The translations under genes were made by a program, and so were the position numbers. From an uncultured Lachnospiraceae bacterium (GTDB lineage Bacteria > Bacillota > Clostridia > Lachnospirales > Lachnospiraceae): a stretch of 64,000 nucleotides of DNA. Location: the NCBI GenBank assembly GCA_951800685.1, contig CATOJY010000006.1, positions 62,001 to 126,000 on the forward strand, read 5' to 3'. Positions within the stretch are counted from its first letter, which is position 1. Every line of letters begins with the position of its first letter. A model generated the notes under the pieces. The model made no database searches, was not told the DNA's origin, and saw nothing but the letters and a program-made list of their open reading frames with translations. Below are positions 56,497 to 64,000 of the stretch, one piece after another.

Positions 56497-58008
56497 CTAG
56501 AAATTAAAATATAAAAAGGTGCTGACTTGTGATAACGATATAATACACCATACAAACAGGATACAGATCAGCCAGCATCTTCTCGAAGTCAGTTCTCCTC
56601 GTGTGGTGCGTTCATAAGCGGTTGGTCTGAACACAAGGAAGAAGGATAATGCGAACAGCAGCAGCAGGAAAACCAGGTACATATAGTTAACCAAGCCCGG
56701 TGCGGCAAGATCCAACATCTGCTTTACTACATACAATTCAGAGATATCAAGCTGTGCGGCAATCTCATAAATTTTACCGTTATAGCTTCCCGAAAATAGG
56801 TTCTTAAATAACTGGATTGCCCCGGCCATACTTTGGCTTCTAAAGAAGAAGAGGGACAGATTAAACAGTGTGAATGTAAAAATCCACCCAAGCCACGGCG
56901 GAATGTGGAAACGTGACGGGCGCTTCTCCTCGCGGCCGCTTATGCCAATGATGCCGAGATTGTCCCATACAACAAGTAATCCCTGCATGGCGCCCCAGGC
57001 CACATAAGTCCAGGCAGCTCCATGCCATAGACCGCTCAAGAGGAAAACAAGGAAAGTATTGAGCAGCATGCGTACCCGGCCCTTGCGGCTTCCTCCAAGG
57101 GGAATATAAACATACATAATGAAAAATCGTGACAAAGTTATATGCCATCTCTGCCAGAATTCTTTAATACTGCAGGAACGGTAAGGAGCGTCAAAATTGA
57201 CAGGTAATTCTATATGAAACATTCTTCCCAAACCGATGGCCATATCAGAGTAACCGCTGAAATCAAAATATAGTTCAAAAGTATAGGCCAGGATCACTGC
57301 TACGGTAGAGATACTGTCTAAGGAAAAAGTCTGCGCAAATCCGTAATTGGCTACCAGGGCAAACGTATCCGCTAACAGTACCTTTTTCGCAAGGCCAAGG
57401 ACAAACAGATAGATACCATGGGCAAAAGAAGATGCGTCAAAATGCCGGCGGGAGAAATCTTCGAATTGTGGGATCATTTCCTTATATAAGACGATAGGTC
57501 CCGCAATCAACTGTGGGAAAAAGGTAACAAATGTAATGTAGTTGAGAAAAGAATAATGAGTGGATTTTCCAAGGCACCGGTCAATTACAAAGGATAACTG
57601 CTGGAACGTAAAGAAACTGATGCCGAGCGGCAGCAGTATGTGCTTCAGCGTATAATTCGTATGAAAGACATAATTTATATTTTCAATAAAAAAGTCATAA
57701 TATTTAAAATAGAATAAAATGCCAAGATTCAGTATAATGCCGGTGCAGAGTCCGATCCGGTTCCATATTTTCTTGTGTGCCGTATCGTCATGGACCAGCG
57801 TCAAAAGAAAACTGAGCGCGTAATTTAAACCGATACTGACTAAGATGATAGCCAAATAAGATACGTTAAAATAACCATAAAACCACAAAGACATGCCGGC
57901 CAGAAAAAGATTGGCCAGCTTGTAATGCCTGCAATGATTGCATCCATACCAGCCAAGCAGTACGACTGGCAGGAAAAGAAAGATAAAAATATAAGAGTTA
58001 AATAACAT
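56497..58008 (-). CDS. MBOAT-family O-acyltransferase (AlgI/DltB-like)
   Basis: The 503-residue membrane protein has about 11 helices. It begins LFNSYIFIFLFLPVVLLGWY, a typical AlgI/PatA start. It shows LPLGISFFTFQQLSFVID, DFSGYSDMAIGLGRM, FDAPYRSCSIKEFWQRWHIT, and the catalytic His in LLSGLWHGAAWTYVAWG. It would pass acyl groups across the membrane for O-acylation of a surface glycan or teichoic acid. The extracytoplasmic partner follows 36 bp downstream. The acceptor is unknown. AGAAAGGA precedes ATG 58008, and it diverges from the DUF4358 lipoprotein gene. Confidence 0.93.
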   Translation of the reverse strand: MLFNSYIFIFLFLPVVLLGWYGCNHCRHYKLANLFLAGMSLWFYGYFNVSYLAIILVSIGLNYALSFLLTLVHDDTAHKKIWNRIGLCTGIILNLGILFYFKYYDFFIENINYVFHTNYTLKHILLPLGISFFTFQQLSFVIDRCLGKSTHYSFLNYITFVTFFPQLIAGPIVLYKEMIPQFEDFSRRHFDASSFAHGIYLFVLGLAKKVLLADTFALVANYGFAQTFSLDSISTVAVILAYTFELYFDFSGYSDMAIGLGRMFHIELPVNFDAPYRSCSIKEFWQRWHITLSRFFIMYVYIPLGGSRKGRVRMLLNTFLVFLLSGLWHGAAWTYVAWGAMQGLLVVWDNLGIIGISGREEKRPSRFHIPPWLGWIFTFTLFNLSLFFFRSQSMAGAIQLFKNLFSGSYNGKIYEIAAQLDISELYVVKQMLDLAAPGLVNYMYLVFLLLLFALSFFLVFRPTAYERTTRGELTSRRCWLICILFVWCIISLSQVSTFLYFNF

Positions 58009-58219
58009 GTATAGCGATCGTTCCTTTCTGGATCAAACGTTTATGTGAAAGTATCAGGCAGCCTGTTTTATTATAGATTTTGGAAAATTGTATGGTAATA
58101 TACATATTTTTCAAATTAAGGCAAAAACTAGTACCGGATATAGTATATCAAATAGATTCCTTAGAAACAATAAAGAAACCATTAAACTATTACACTACAG
58201 TGTGGACTGGGAGGCTGCT

Positions 58220-58849
58220 ATGAAGAAAATGATTTCAATCCTTATGATCGGGACAGTATTTCTGTTGAACGGATGCGAGAATCAACTGCCGGAAGATGAA
58301 TTGGTCAATAATGGCCAGGCATTTGAGATGAAGCAGGCGGAGGATGATCTGCAGGCAGGAAATTTTCCTATGCTTGACAGAGAAAAGTTCATACCACTTA
58401 CAGAGCTAAAAGACAATGTCAAAGAACTGCTGGGAGATAATTACTGGCCGGAAGTGGACCTGACAAAAGAGGAGCTTGCGCAAAGAACCGGCATCACAGA
58501 AGAAATGTATGTGGATTTCCTGGCAGAAAAACAAGTGCTAGATGCCCATATTGATACGATGATCATTATACAGGCCAAAGAGGCTTATGTGGGAACGGTG
58601 GAGCAGGCGCTGGAGAATTACCGCTCTGCCATCATAGAAGAAAACCGTAATCATCCGCAGAATTTGGGAAAAGCGATGGCCTCCCGCATGGAGACGATAG
58701 ATAACTACGTCTGTTTTGTGCAGTTAGGGGCTGATACGACCGCCGTTGCTGAGCAGGGGGAGGATCAGATTATTGCTTTCTGTCAGGAGGAAAATGAGAG
58801 AGCGCTTTATGTTCTGGAACAGGATATCCTGGAACAACTGCGGGATTGA
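58220..58849 (+). CDS. DUF4358 lipoprotein
   Basis: The 209-residue precursor has a lipobox FLLNGC at residues 14-19 after KKMISILMIGTV, so it should be membrane-anchored outside. The mature part has LTEEMYVDFLAEKQVLDAHI-like helices (TGITEEMYVDFLAEK), then IDTMIIIQAKEAYVGTVEQA and a C-terminal VCFVQLGADTTAV. This corresponds to DUF4358, a family of unknown function found near MBOAT/SGNH genes in Clostridia. ATG 58220 with GGGAGG upstream is preferred over the longer frame. It is divergent from MBOAT, so co-regulation is plausible. The next gene starts about 130 bp downstream. Confidence 0.75.
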   Translation: MKKMISILMIGTVFLLNGCENQLPEDELVNNGQAFEMKQAEDDLQAGNFPMLDREKFIPLTELKDNVKELLGDNYWPEVDLTKEELAQRTGITEEMYVDFLAEKQVLDAHIDTMIIIQAKEAYVGTVEQALENYRSAIIEENRNHPQNLGKAMASRMETIDNYVCFVQLGADTTAVAEQGEDQIIAFCQEENERALYVLEQDILEQLRD

Positions 58850-58983
58850 CCGTAGAAAGGAGGATGACAGAAGGGCAGAGTTTGTGTACAATAATAGCTG
58901 TTGGCAGATGGCAGCAGGAGATTGAAGAGACTAAACTATATAGACGTCAGTTTATGGTTAGCAGGAAAGGCGTGGGTACTAAA

Positions 58984-59784
58984 ATGAAAACAGAACATAA
59001 AACGATCAGATTAATTGCCACAGACCTGGATGGGACATTGCTCAATTCCAGCAAGGAAGTACCGGAGAGATTTGAGGAATGGGTGTGTGCACATCCTGAA
59101 ATTAAGATGGTAATTGCAAGCGGCAGGCAATATTATAATATAAAGAAACTTTTTCCAAAAGCGGCGGACAGACTGATTTATTTAGCTGAAAATGGCGGTA
59201 TGGTAGTGGAGGAGGGGGAAGTCGTCTATACCAATACGATCAAGAATGAGGATGTCATAGCCTGTATTGAACGTTTTCAGGAGAAAGATGGTCATCTGGT
59301 CATTCTCTGCGGAGAAAAATCTGCATACATGAACCATTCTACCGAAGATGCGGAGCGTAACGCAGATATGTATTATGAGAAGCTGGAGTTTACAGAGGAC
59401 CTGCAGGGCTGTATACAGAGAGATCATATTATGAAGATCGCAGTCTTTATCGAGGATTATGATGCAGATACATATTATAGGAAGTTAGAGAAACTAAATG
59501 ACAGACTGAATGTAGTGCTGTCGGGTACCTGCTGGATTGACATTGCCAACAAGGAAGTATGTAAAGGCGCTGCGCTCAAGTTCCTGCAGGATAAATATGG
59601 GATAAGCGCTGATGAAAGTATGGCGTTTGGGGATTTTCTCAATGATGAAAGTATGTTAGAGCAGTGTAGAGAAAGTTATGTCATGAGTAATGGGCATCCG
59701 CTTCTTAAGGAGAAAGCGAAGTATATCGCGGCTTCTAATGATGAAGATGGGGTTATGAAAGTTTTGGTGAGGATTGGAAAGTAA
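58984..59784 (+). CDS. HAD-superfamily hydrolase, Cof type
   Basis: Predicted sugar-phosphate or flavin-type phosphatase of 266 residues. Motif I is LIATDLDGTLLNSSKEV (nucleophile Asp and acid Asp), motif II MVIASGRQYYNIKKL, motif III CKGAALKFL (Lys), and motif IV MAFGDFLNDESML. The C2-type cap between about residues 85 and 190 places it in the Cof/YidA group. ATG 58984 starts 13 codons before motif I, as usual. The frame is open upstream to 58846 without a better start. The substrate is unknown. Confidence 0.9.
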   Translation: MKTEHKTIRLIATDLDGTLLNSSKEVPERFEEWVCAHPEIKMVIASGRQYYNIKKLFPKAADRLIYLAENGGMVVEEGEVVYTNTIKNEDVIACIERFQEKDGHLVILCGEKSAYMNHSTEDAERNADMYYEKLEFTEDLQGCIQRDHIMKIAVFIEDYDADTYYRKLEKLNDRLNVVLSGTCWIDIANKEVCKGAALKFLQDKYGISADESMAFGDFLNDESMLEQCRESYVMSNGHPLLKEKAKYIAASNDEDGVMKVLVRIGK

Positions 59785-59793
59785 TAGCATCTT

Positions 59794-60060
59794 TTAACGC
59801 ATCAATAATATTTTCTTTCCGGATCCTGCATCTGTTCGCTGACCGCTATACCTTTGTAGATCAGTCAGGAGAAAATTCCATTTCTGTTCCGATATGTCTA
59901 TTAATCGCAGCATAGACAGTTCTTGCCGTCTGAGATGGATATTCGTAGAGATTGTATTGAGTATGTTAGCTACTGCGATTTTAGAGATGGTCACAGCCTT
60001 CATAATGCCGATTAAGCGGCAGACTAAGTTTCTTACTACAATTATTCTGCTTTGCGTAAG
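59794..60060 (-). pseudogene. Decayed FtsX-type ABC permease C-terminus
   Basis: On the minus strand the frame from about 60060 reads through IGIMKAVTISKIAVANILNT and ISTNIHLRRQELSMLR. This matches the cytoplasmic motif of FtsX-domain permeases (NIxNTIxTNIxLRRxExAMLxSxGM). The following helices are lost: after SEQKW the frame turns hydrophilic and stops at 59794. No start codon or ATPase gene is present. I read it as a remnant of a macrolide- or bacitracin-type ABC exporter squeezed between the HAD and AraC genes. Confidence 0.55.
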
Positions 60061-60072
60061 CGTAAGACGATG

Positions 60073-60921
60073 CTAATTCGCAACATGTTCATTTCGCCAT
60101 TGCCGTGGAGAGATTCCATAAACATTCTTAAATGCCCTTGAGAAATGCAGTTGGTTTGGGTAGCCTACAGCATTTCCGATGTCTGCAATCGACAGTTTCG
60201 TCAGCCTTAGCAGTTCGGCAGCCTTGGACATGCGATAGGAAATGAGGAATTCCTGTGGTGATTTTCCCATATTTTCATGGAAGATTTTTCCGAAATAGCT
60301 TCTATTTAAACCACAGGCAGCGGCGATATCCTCCACAGAAATATCATTTTGGAAATTCTGTTCTATGAAAGAGAATGCCTCTTTAATGTAGAAATCCCGC
60401 AAATTATTTCCTTTGCTGATCTCAGAAGAAGAAGCGGAGCGCATAAAACTGTCGATAAAGAGAAAAAGATGGCCGATCAGGTGGAATGGGGATTCGTTTT
60501 TGTGGTTGACAATATAAAGCATCTCTGACTTCATTGCATCTGCAATGTCCTTATAACGTGCCTTATAGATGGGCTGGCTAGGACTCAAACCAGTCAGATC
60601 TACGGCCTCCTTGGCCCGCAGCCCATCAAATTCGAGCCAGACATATTCCCAGGGAATTTCGTGGTCTGCTATGTAGGTGCAGATCTGATGAGGAAAAAGC
60701 ATGAATCCCTGTCCGCTCATCACTTGATATTGTATAGATTTTCCTTGTGTATTTTCGGCATACAAGGTTCCAGTGCCAGATAGACAGTAGTGGAACAGAT
60801 AATGGTTTCTGGCGGCAGGACCAAAGGAGTGGGAGGGGTCGCACTGCTCCCAACCGAATTGGTACAGTCCAAGATCGACAAAATTTTCACTTGGAAAAAC
60901 AGAAAAAATCACTTCGCTCAT
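60073..60921 (-). CDS. AraC-family transcriptional regulator
   Basis: The 282-residue protein has an N-terminal cupin-like sugar-sensing domain (HYLFHYCLSGTGTLYAEN; FMLFPHQICTYIADHEIPWE; YVWLEFDGLRA) and two C-terminal helix-turn-helix motifs. They read ISVEDIAAACGLNRSYFGKI and LSIADIGNAVGYPNQLHFSR, ending KNVYGISPRQWRN. The build is that of MsmR/RafR-like activators of alpha-galactoside and related uptake operons. It is divergent from the sugar ABC transporter operon, 309 bp away, and is its likely activator. Confidence 0.93.
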   Translation of the reverse strand: MSEVIFSVFPSENFVDLGLYQFGWEQCDPSHSFGPAARNHYLFHYCLSGTGTLYAENTQGKSIQYQVMSGQGFMLFPHQICTYIADHEIPWEYVWLEFDGLRAKEAVDLTGLSPSQPIYKARYKDIADAMKSEMLYIVNHKNESPFHLIGHLFLFIDSFMRSASSSEISKGNNLRDFYIKEAFSFIEQNFQNDISVEDIAAACGLNRSYFGKIFHENMGKSPQEFLISYRMSKAAELLRLTKLSIADIGNAVGYPNQLHFSRAFKNVYGISPRQWRNEHVAN

Positions 60922-61230
60922 AGATTACCTCATTTCAGTATGGTTTTACACTTTGATATACATTTTGACCATAAAATCCAGTCTATTTTCGACAACTTCT
61001 ATACTTTTATCCTATCTGGTAAATTTATTTGTCATTTTCAATATGCTTTTTAATCAGTTAATTAGTGAAGTAAAAGAGGTTAAAAAGTATTATATACCAA
61101 AATGCTACCTAATTTCAAATAATTGGTATAAATATAGCATAAAGGTATATAACATACAATATAAGGCTATTTATTGATAGCAAAATGGTATGTTACAATG
61201 CAAATATCAAATCAGGGAAGGAGATATGCT
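60922..61230. other. Divergent control region between araC-type gene and ABC operon
   Basis: No gene is visible in these 309 bp. The inverted pair ATGCTA (about 61100) and TAGCAT (about 61135) and the repeated GGTAT-type words (GGTATAA, GGTATATAA, GGTATGTTA) between 61125 and 61195 are candidate activator sites. A TACAAT (about 61193) may be the -10. The assignments are weak. Confidence 0.4.
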
Positions 61231-62517
61231 ATGTTAAGGAGGAAAGTAAAATACCTTGGCGCGGCGGTTTGCAGTGTTGCTGCAATGGCGGTTGCCGGGG
61301 GATGTGGAAACTCGGCTGGCGATGGTAAGATTGAAGTTGAGATCGTTCAGTACAAGCCTGAGGCGGCCAACTATTTCACTGCTGTGGAAGAGGAATTCAA
61401 CGCAACACATGATGACATCCATTTAAAGATCAGTTCTCCCAATGATGCGATGGCGATCTTGAAGACGAGATTCATCAGAGAGGATTATCCCGACATCATA
61501 GGAATCGGCGGAGACATCAACTATTCTTATTTCATGGATGCTAAGATCCTGGAGGATATTTCTGATTATGAAGGACTTGCAAATATTAATCAGGGATATC
61601 TGGACATCGACGAGGCGCTTAAGTTTGTGCCCATTGAGGGAACTTATGCAGTGCCTTACGTGGCCAACGCGGCAGGAATTTTGTACAACAGGGATATGTT
61701 CGAGGAGCATGGCTGGACGATCCCGACGACCTGGGACGAATTACTTACTTTGTGTGACACCATTCAGGGAGAAGGGATCTTACCTTTCTATTTCGGCTTC
61801 AAGGATATCTGGACCTGCCTTGCGCCGTGGAATGCGATGGCGGTAGATCTGGCTCCGGCGGATGCATCCAAGCAGGTAAACCGCGGGGAGACCACATTTG
61901 CCAAAGAGTACCGGGAAGTATCCGAGAAATATCTGGAACTGCTGCAGTACGGACCGGAGGATCCGTTTGCGTACGGCTACAATGACGCATGTACGGCGTT
62001 TGCAAGAGGCGAATCCGCAATGTATCCGATCGGAAGCTATGCGGCTCCGCAGATTCTGTCCGTGAACCCGGACTTAAATCTGGATTCTTTCGTTATGCCG
62101 GCCAATGACGCGGCGGACGGCAATACCCTGAATTCCGGTATTGACCTGCAGTTCTGCGTGACGGCAGGATGCAAGAACAAGGAAGCGGTCTATGAGGTGC
62201 TGGATTTCCTTTATGAAGATGAGAACATCCAGAAGTACATAGACGCACAGACGGCTATCCCCTGTAAGGACGGAGACTTCACGCTTCCTTCCATTCTGGA
62301 CGGCATGACAGACTATATCACATCCGGCAATATGACGGACTATCAGGATCACTATTATCCGTCAGAGATGGCAGTGGATGCGCAGATTCAGACCTTCCTG
62401 TTAAATCAGGATGTGGACGCTTTCCTGGAGAAGTTTGATAAGGACTGGCTGCGGTACAACAGGGATATCATCCGGCTGGTACAGGATTATGAAAAGCAGC
62501 ACGGAAACGCGAATTGA
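61231..62517 (+). CDS. Sugar ABC transporter, solute-binding lipoprotein
   Basis: Extracytoplasmic carbohydrate-binding protein of 428 residues (family 1, SBP_bac_1). The signal peptide (LRRKVKYLGAAVCSVAAMAV) ends in the lipobox VAGGC, with Cys near residue 22. The mature protein has FNATHDDIHLKISSPNDAMA, IIGIGGDINYSYF, YAVPYVANAAGILYNRDMFE and HGWTIPTTWDELLTLCDTIQ, all typical of disaccharide or oligosaccharide binders. The sugar cannot be named. ATG 61231 has AAGGAG 7 bases upstream. It is first of an operon with two permeases; the ATPase may be encoded elsewhere (MsmK-type). Confidence 0.93.
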   Translation: MLRRKVKYLGAAVCSVAAMAVAGGCGNSAGDGKIEVEIVQYKPEAANYFTAVEEEFNATHDDIHLKISSPNDAMAILKTRFIREDYPDIIGIGGDINYSYFMDAKILEDISDYEGLANINQGYLDIDEALKFVPIEGTYAVPYVANAAGILYNRDMFEEHGWTIPTTWDELLTLCDTIQGEGILPFYFGFKDIWTCLAPWNAMAVDLAPADASKQVNRGETTFAKEYREVSEKYLELLQYGPEDPFAYGYNDACTAFARGESAMYPIGSYAAPQILSVNPDLNLDSFVMPANDAADGNTLNSGIDLQFCVTAGCKNKEAVYEVLDFLYEDENIQKYIDAQTAIPCKDGDFTLPSILDGMTDYITSGNMTDYQDHYYPSEMAVDAQIQTFLLNQDVDAFLEKFDKDWLRYNRDIIRLVQDYEKQHGNAN

Positions 62518-62549
62518 CCGCGAATTAGTGAGAAAGGAGAGCATGCATA

Positions 62550-63425
62550 ATGAAATTAGGAAAAAATGAGAGAAAAACAACATTTTTATTGATCACCATT
62601 CCGATTCTTGCCCTGTTTATCTGCTTCAATACCATTCCGCTGATCCGCGGTGTGATATACAGTTTTACGAATTTTAAGGGCTTCGGAAAGTATGACTGGG
62701 TAGGCTTTAGAAACTATATCGATCTGTTTTCGGATCTTCGTGTGGGCAAGTCTTACTGGTTTACGTTTAAGCTGGCGATCGTGACGACCGTTGTGGTTAA
62801 TGTTTTAAGCCTGTTGCTGGCGCTGGCGCTTAACAGCTCCATCAAGGCCAAGAGCTTTTTCCGTGGCGCGTACTTTTTACCCAATATCCTGGGTGCGCTG
62901 GTTGTAGGTTACATTTTCAATTACTTCTTTACTTATATCCTGCCGGCTCTGGCAGACATGATCGGAATCGACGCGCTGCGCACCTCCATCCTGTCCAATC
63001 CGGGTGCGGCATGGATCGGTATCATGGTTGTCTGTGCATGGCAGGCGATCGCCATGAACACGATCATCTATATCTCCGGCCTGCAGACGGTGCCGGAAGA
63101 CGTGTATGAGGCAGGCGGTCTCGACGGTGCGACAGGCTGGAAGCAGTTTAAATACCTGACTTTCCCGCTGATCATTCCCTTTTTCTCCATCAACATGGTT
63201 CTGTGCGTGAAGAACTTCCTGATGGTGTTTGATCAGATCATGGCTTTGACCAAGGGCGGCCCGGCGCAGAGTACGGAGTCTATCTCCTACCTGATCTACA
63301 ACAACGGTATGTCGGGCGGACAGTTCGGCTTCCAGAGCGCCAACGCGGTTGTATTCTTCATCGTGATCGTGGCGGTTTCCGTGGCGCAGATGAAATTTTC
63401 CGGTAAAAAGGAGGAGCAGTTATGA
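62550..63425 (+). CDS. Sugar ABC transporter permease (MalF/UgpA type)
   Basis: The 291-residue inner-membrane permease has six helices, starting FLLITIPILALFICFNTIPL. The EAA loop that contacts the ATPase reads EAGGLDGATGWKQFKYLTFP. The C-terminus has KGGPAQSTESISYLIYNNGM, typical of the MalF-like subunit. Its TGA overlaps the start of the second permease (ATGA). Codon use is clearly GC-richer than around the origin. Confidence 0.95.
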   Translation: MKLGKNERKTTFLLITIPILALFICFNTIPLIRGVIYSFTNFKGFGKYDWVGFRNYIDLFSDLRVGKSYWFTFKLAIVTTVVVNVLSLLLALALNSSIKAKSFFRGAYFLPNILGALVVGYIFNYFFTYILPALADMIGIDALRTSILSNPGAAWIGIMVVCAWQAIAMNTIIYISGLQTVPEDVYEAGGLDGATGWKQFKYLTFPLIIPFFSINMVLCVKNFLMVFDQIMALTKGGPAQSTESISYLIYNNGMSGGQFGFQSANAVVFFIVIVAVSVAQMKFSGKKEEQL

Positions 63426-64000
63426 CAATAAAGAAAACAAACAAAACAGCGATGATCGTCCTGATCCTTGGGCTTTCCACAATCATCCTGCCGTTGTACA
63501 TGACGATAGTTATTGCATTCAAACAGCCCTCGGAAATGACAAACAGTATCAGCGGCATCCTGTCGCTGCCCAAGGCATGGAGCCTGAACAATTTCAGGGA
63601 AGCCATGGAGATCACAAATTTCTGGCGTTCCTTAAGCAACAGCTTACTGATCACGGCAGCGACCGTGGGACTGTCCATCGCGGTTCATTCCCTGATGGGT
63701 TATGCGCTGGGACGTAACAAGGCTCACAGCAAGTTCTACAGCTTCGTGTATCTGTTCATCGTCAGCGGTATGTTTGTGCCCTTTGCGATCCTGATGATGC
63801 CTCTGGCAAAACAGACGGCAGAGCTGGGACTGGCTAACTGGTTCGGCGTGATCCTGCTGTATGTGGTGTTCTATATGCCGATGAATGTACTGCTCTACTC
63901 CGGTTATCTGGTAAATATCCCGATGGCGCTGGAGGAGGCGGCGAAGGTGGACGGCGCTTCAACCTGGAGAACCTACTGGAAGATCATCTTTCCGATCATG
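63422..64000 (+). CDS. Sugar ABC transporter permease (MalG type, partial)
   Basis: The gene starts by ATGA overlap with the upstream permease and is cut by the window edge after 193 codons. The first helix is MIVLILGLSTIILPLYMTIV. The loop PKAWSLNNFREAMEITNFWR is typical of the second permease subunit. The EAA loop EEAAKVDGASTWRTYWKIIF is reached at the very end. It forms the heterodimeric channel with the preceding permease. Confidence 0.95.
   Translation, partial: MTIKKTNKTAMIVLILGLSTIILPLYMTIVIAFKQPSEMTNSISGILSLPKAWSLNNFREAMEITNFWRSLSNSLLITAATVGLSIAVHSLMGYALGRNKAHSKFYSFVYLFIVSGMFVPFAILMMPLAKQTAELGLANWFGVILLYVVFYMPMNVLLYSGYLVNIPMALEEAAKVDGASTWRTYWKIIFPIM

Noticed and set aside
58846-58983. 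Longer N-terminus for the HAD phosphatase
   Set aside because: The frame is open, but the extra 46 codons have no family similarity and ATG 58984 gives the normal distance to motif I.
59894-60076. Plus-strand frame of 60 codons with hydrophobic stretches between the HAD and AraC genes
   Set aside because: The opposite strand carries a recognisable FtsX motif; the plus-strand hydrophobicity is its mirror and there is no good ribosome binding site.

Overview
The window is a chromosomal segment around the replication origin of a low-GC Gram-positive anaerobe. I infer Lachnospiraceae (Clostridia). The order rpmH-rnpA-yidD-yidC-jag-mnmE-mnmG-rsmG facing dnaA-dnaN-yaaA-recF-gyrB-gyrA, a Trp T-box, a DUF4446 gene behind parB and an Amt-PII fusion all fit. 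The genus cannot be told from sequence alone. Base composition rises from very AT-rich near the origin to clearly GC-richer at the right edge.

Layout. 1-3.5 kb (minus): a chemoreceptor-like sensor cut by the window edge, a ribulokinase and a glycerol-1-phosphate dehydrogenase (AraM type). 3.6-8.2 kb (minus): tRNA-Arg(CCU), then parA-parB-DUF4446-serS-DUF3881. 8.2-11.3 kb: intergenic DNA with two perfect parS sites, a small membrane protein, and two AT-rich plus-strand genes that point against replication. These are followed by IS-like remnants and a 61-bp tandem repeat. 11.3-18.4 kb (minus): rsmG, mnmG, mnmE, jag, yidC, yidD, rnpA, rpmH. 18.4-19.0 kb: oriC with a DnaA-box cluster. 19.0-27.9 kb (plus): dnaA, dnaN, yaaA, recF, gyrB, gyrA. 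28-34 kb: phosphoesterase, membrane-bound Xre regulator, rarA, a Cys-rich small protein, a flavoprotein-rubredoxin and a MATE exporter.

34-45 kb: an ammonium channel fused to a PII domain behind a leader with two consecutive terminators; purF; and a complete tryptophan operon trpEGDCFBA under a Trp-specific T-box. A long palindromic element lies between amt and purF, and a short relative of it lies after trpA. 45-58 kb (mostly minus): carboxylesterase, B12-binding radical SAM protein, lipoprotein, a DUF4173/HTH/DUF2975 membrane set, a CotH-like protein, exonuclease III, and an SGNH/MBOAT pair that suggests envelope O-acylation, facing a DUF4358 lipoprotein. 58.8-64 kb: HAD phosphatase, a decayed FtsX-type permease, and an AraC regulator divergent from a sugar ABC transporter operon cut by the right edge.

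Most of the window is conserved housekeeping DNA. The least explained signals are the amt leader, the dispersed palindromic repeat, and the degraded mobile-element patch beside the head-on gene pair at 9-11 kb. I see no CRISPR array, prophage or intact insertion sequence.
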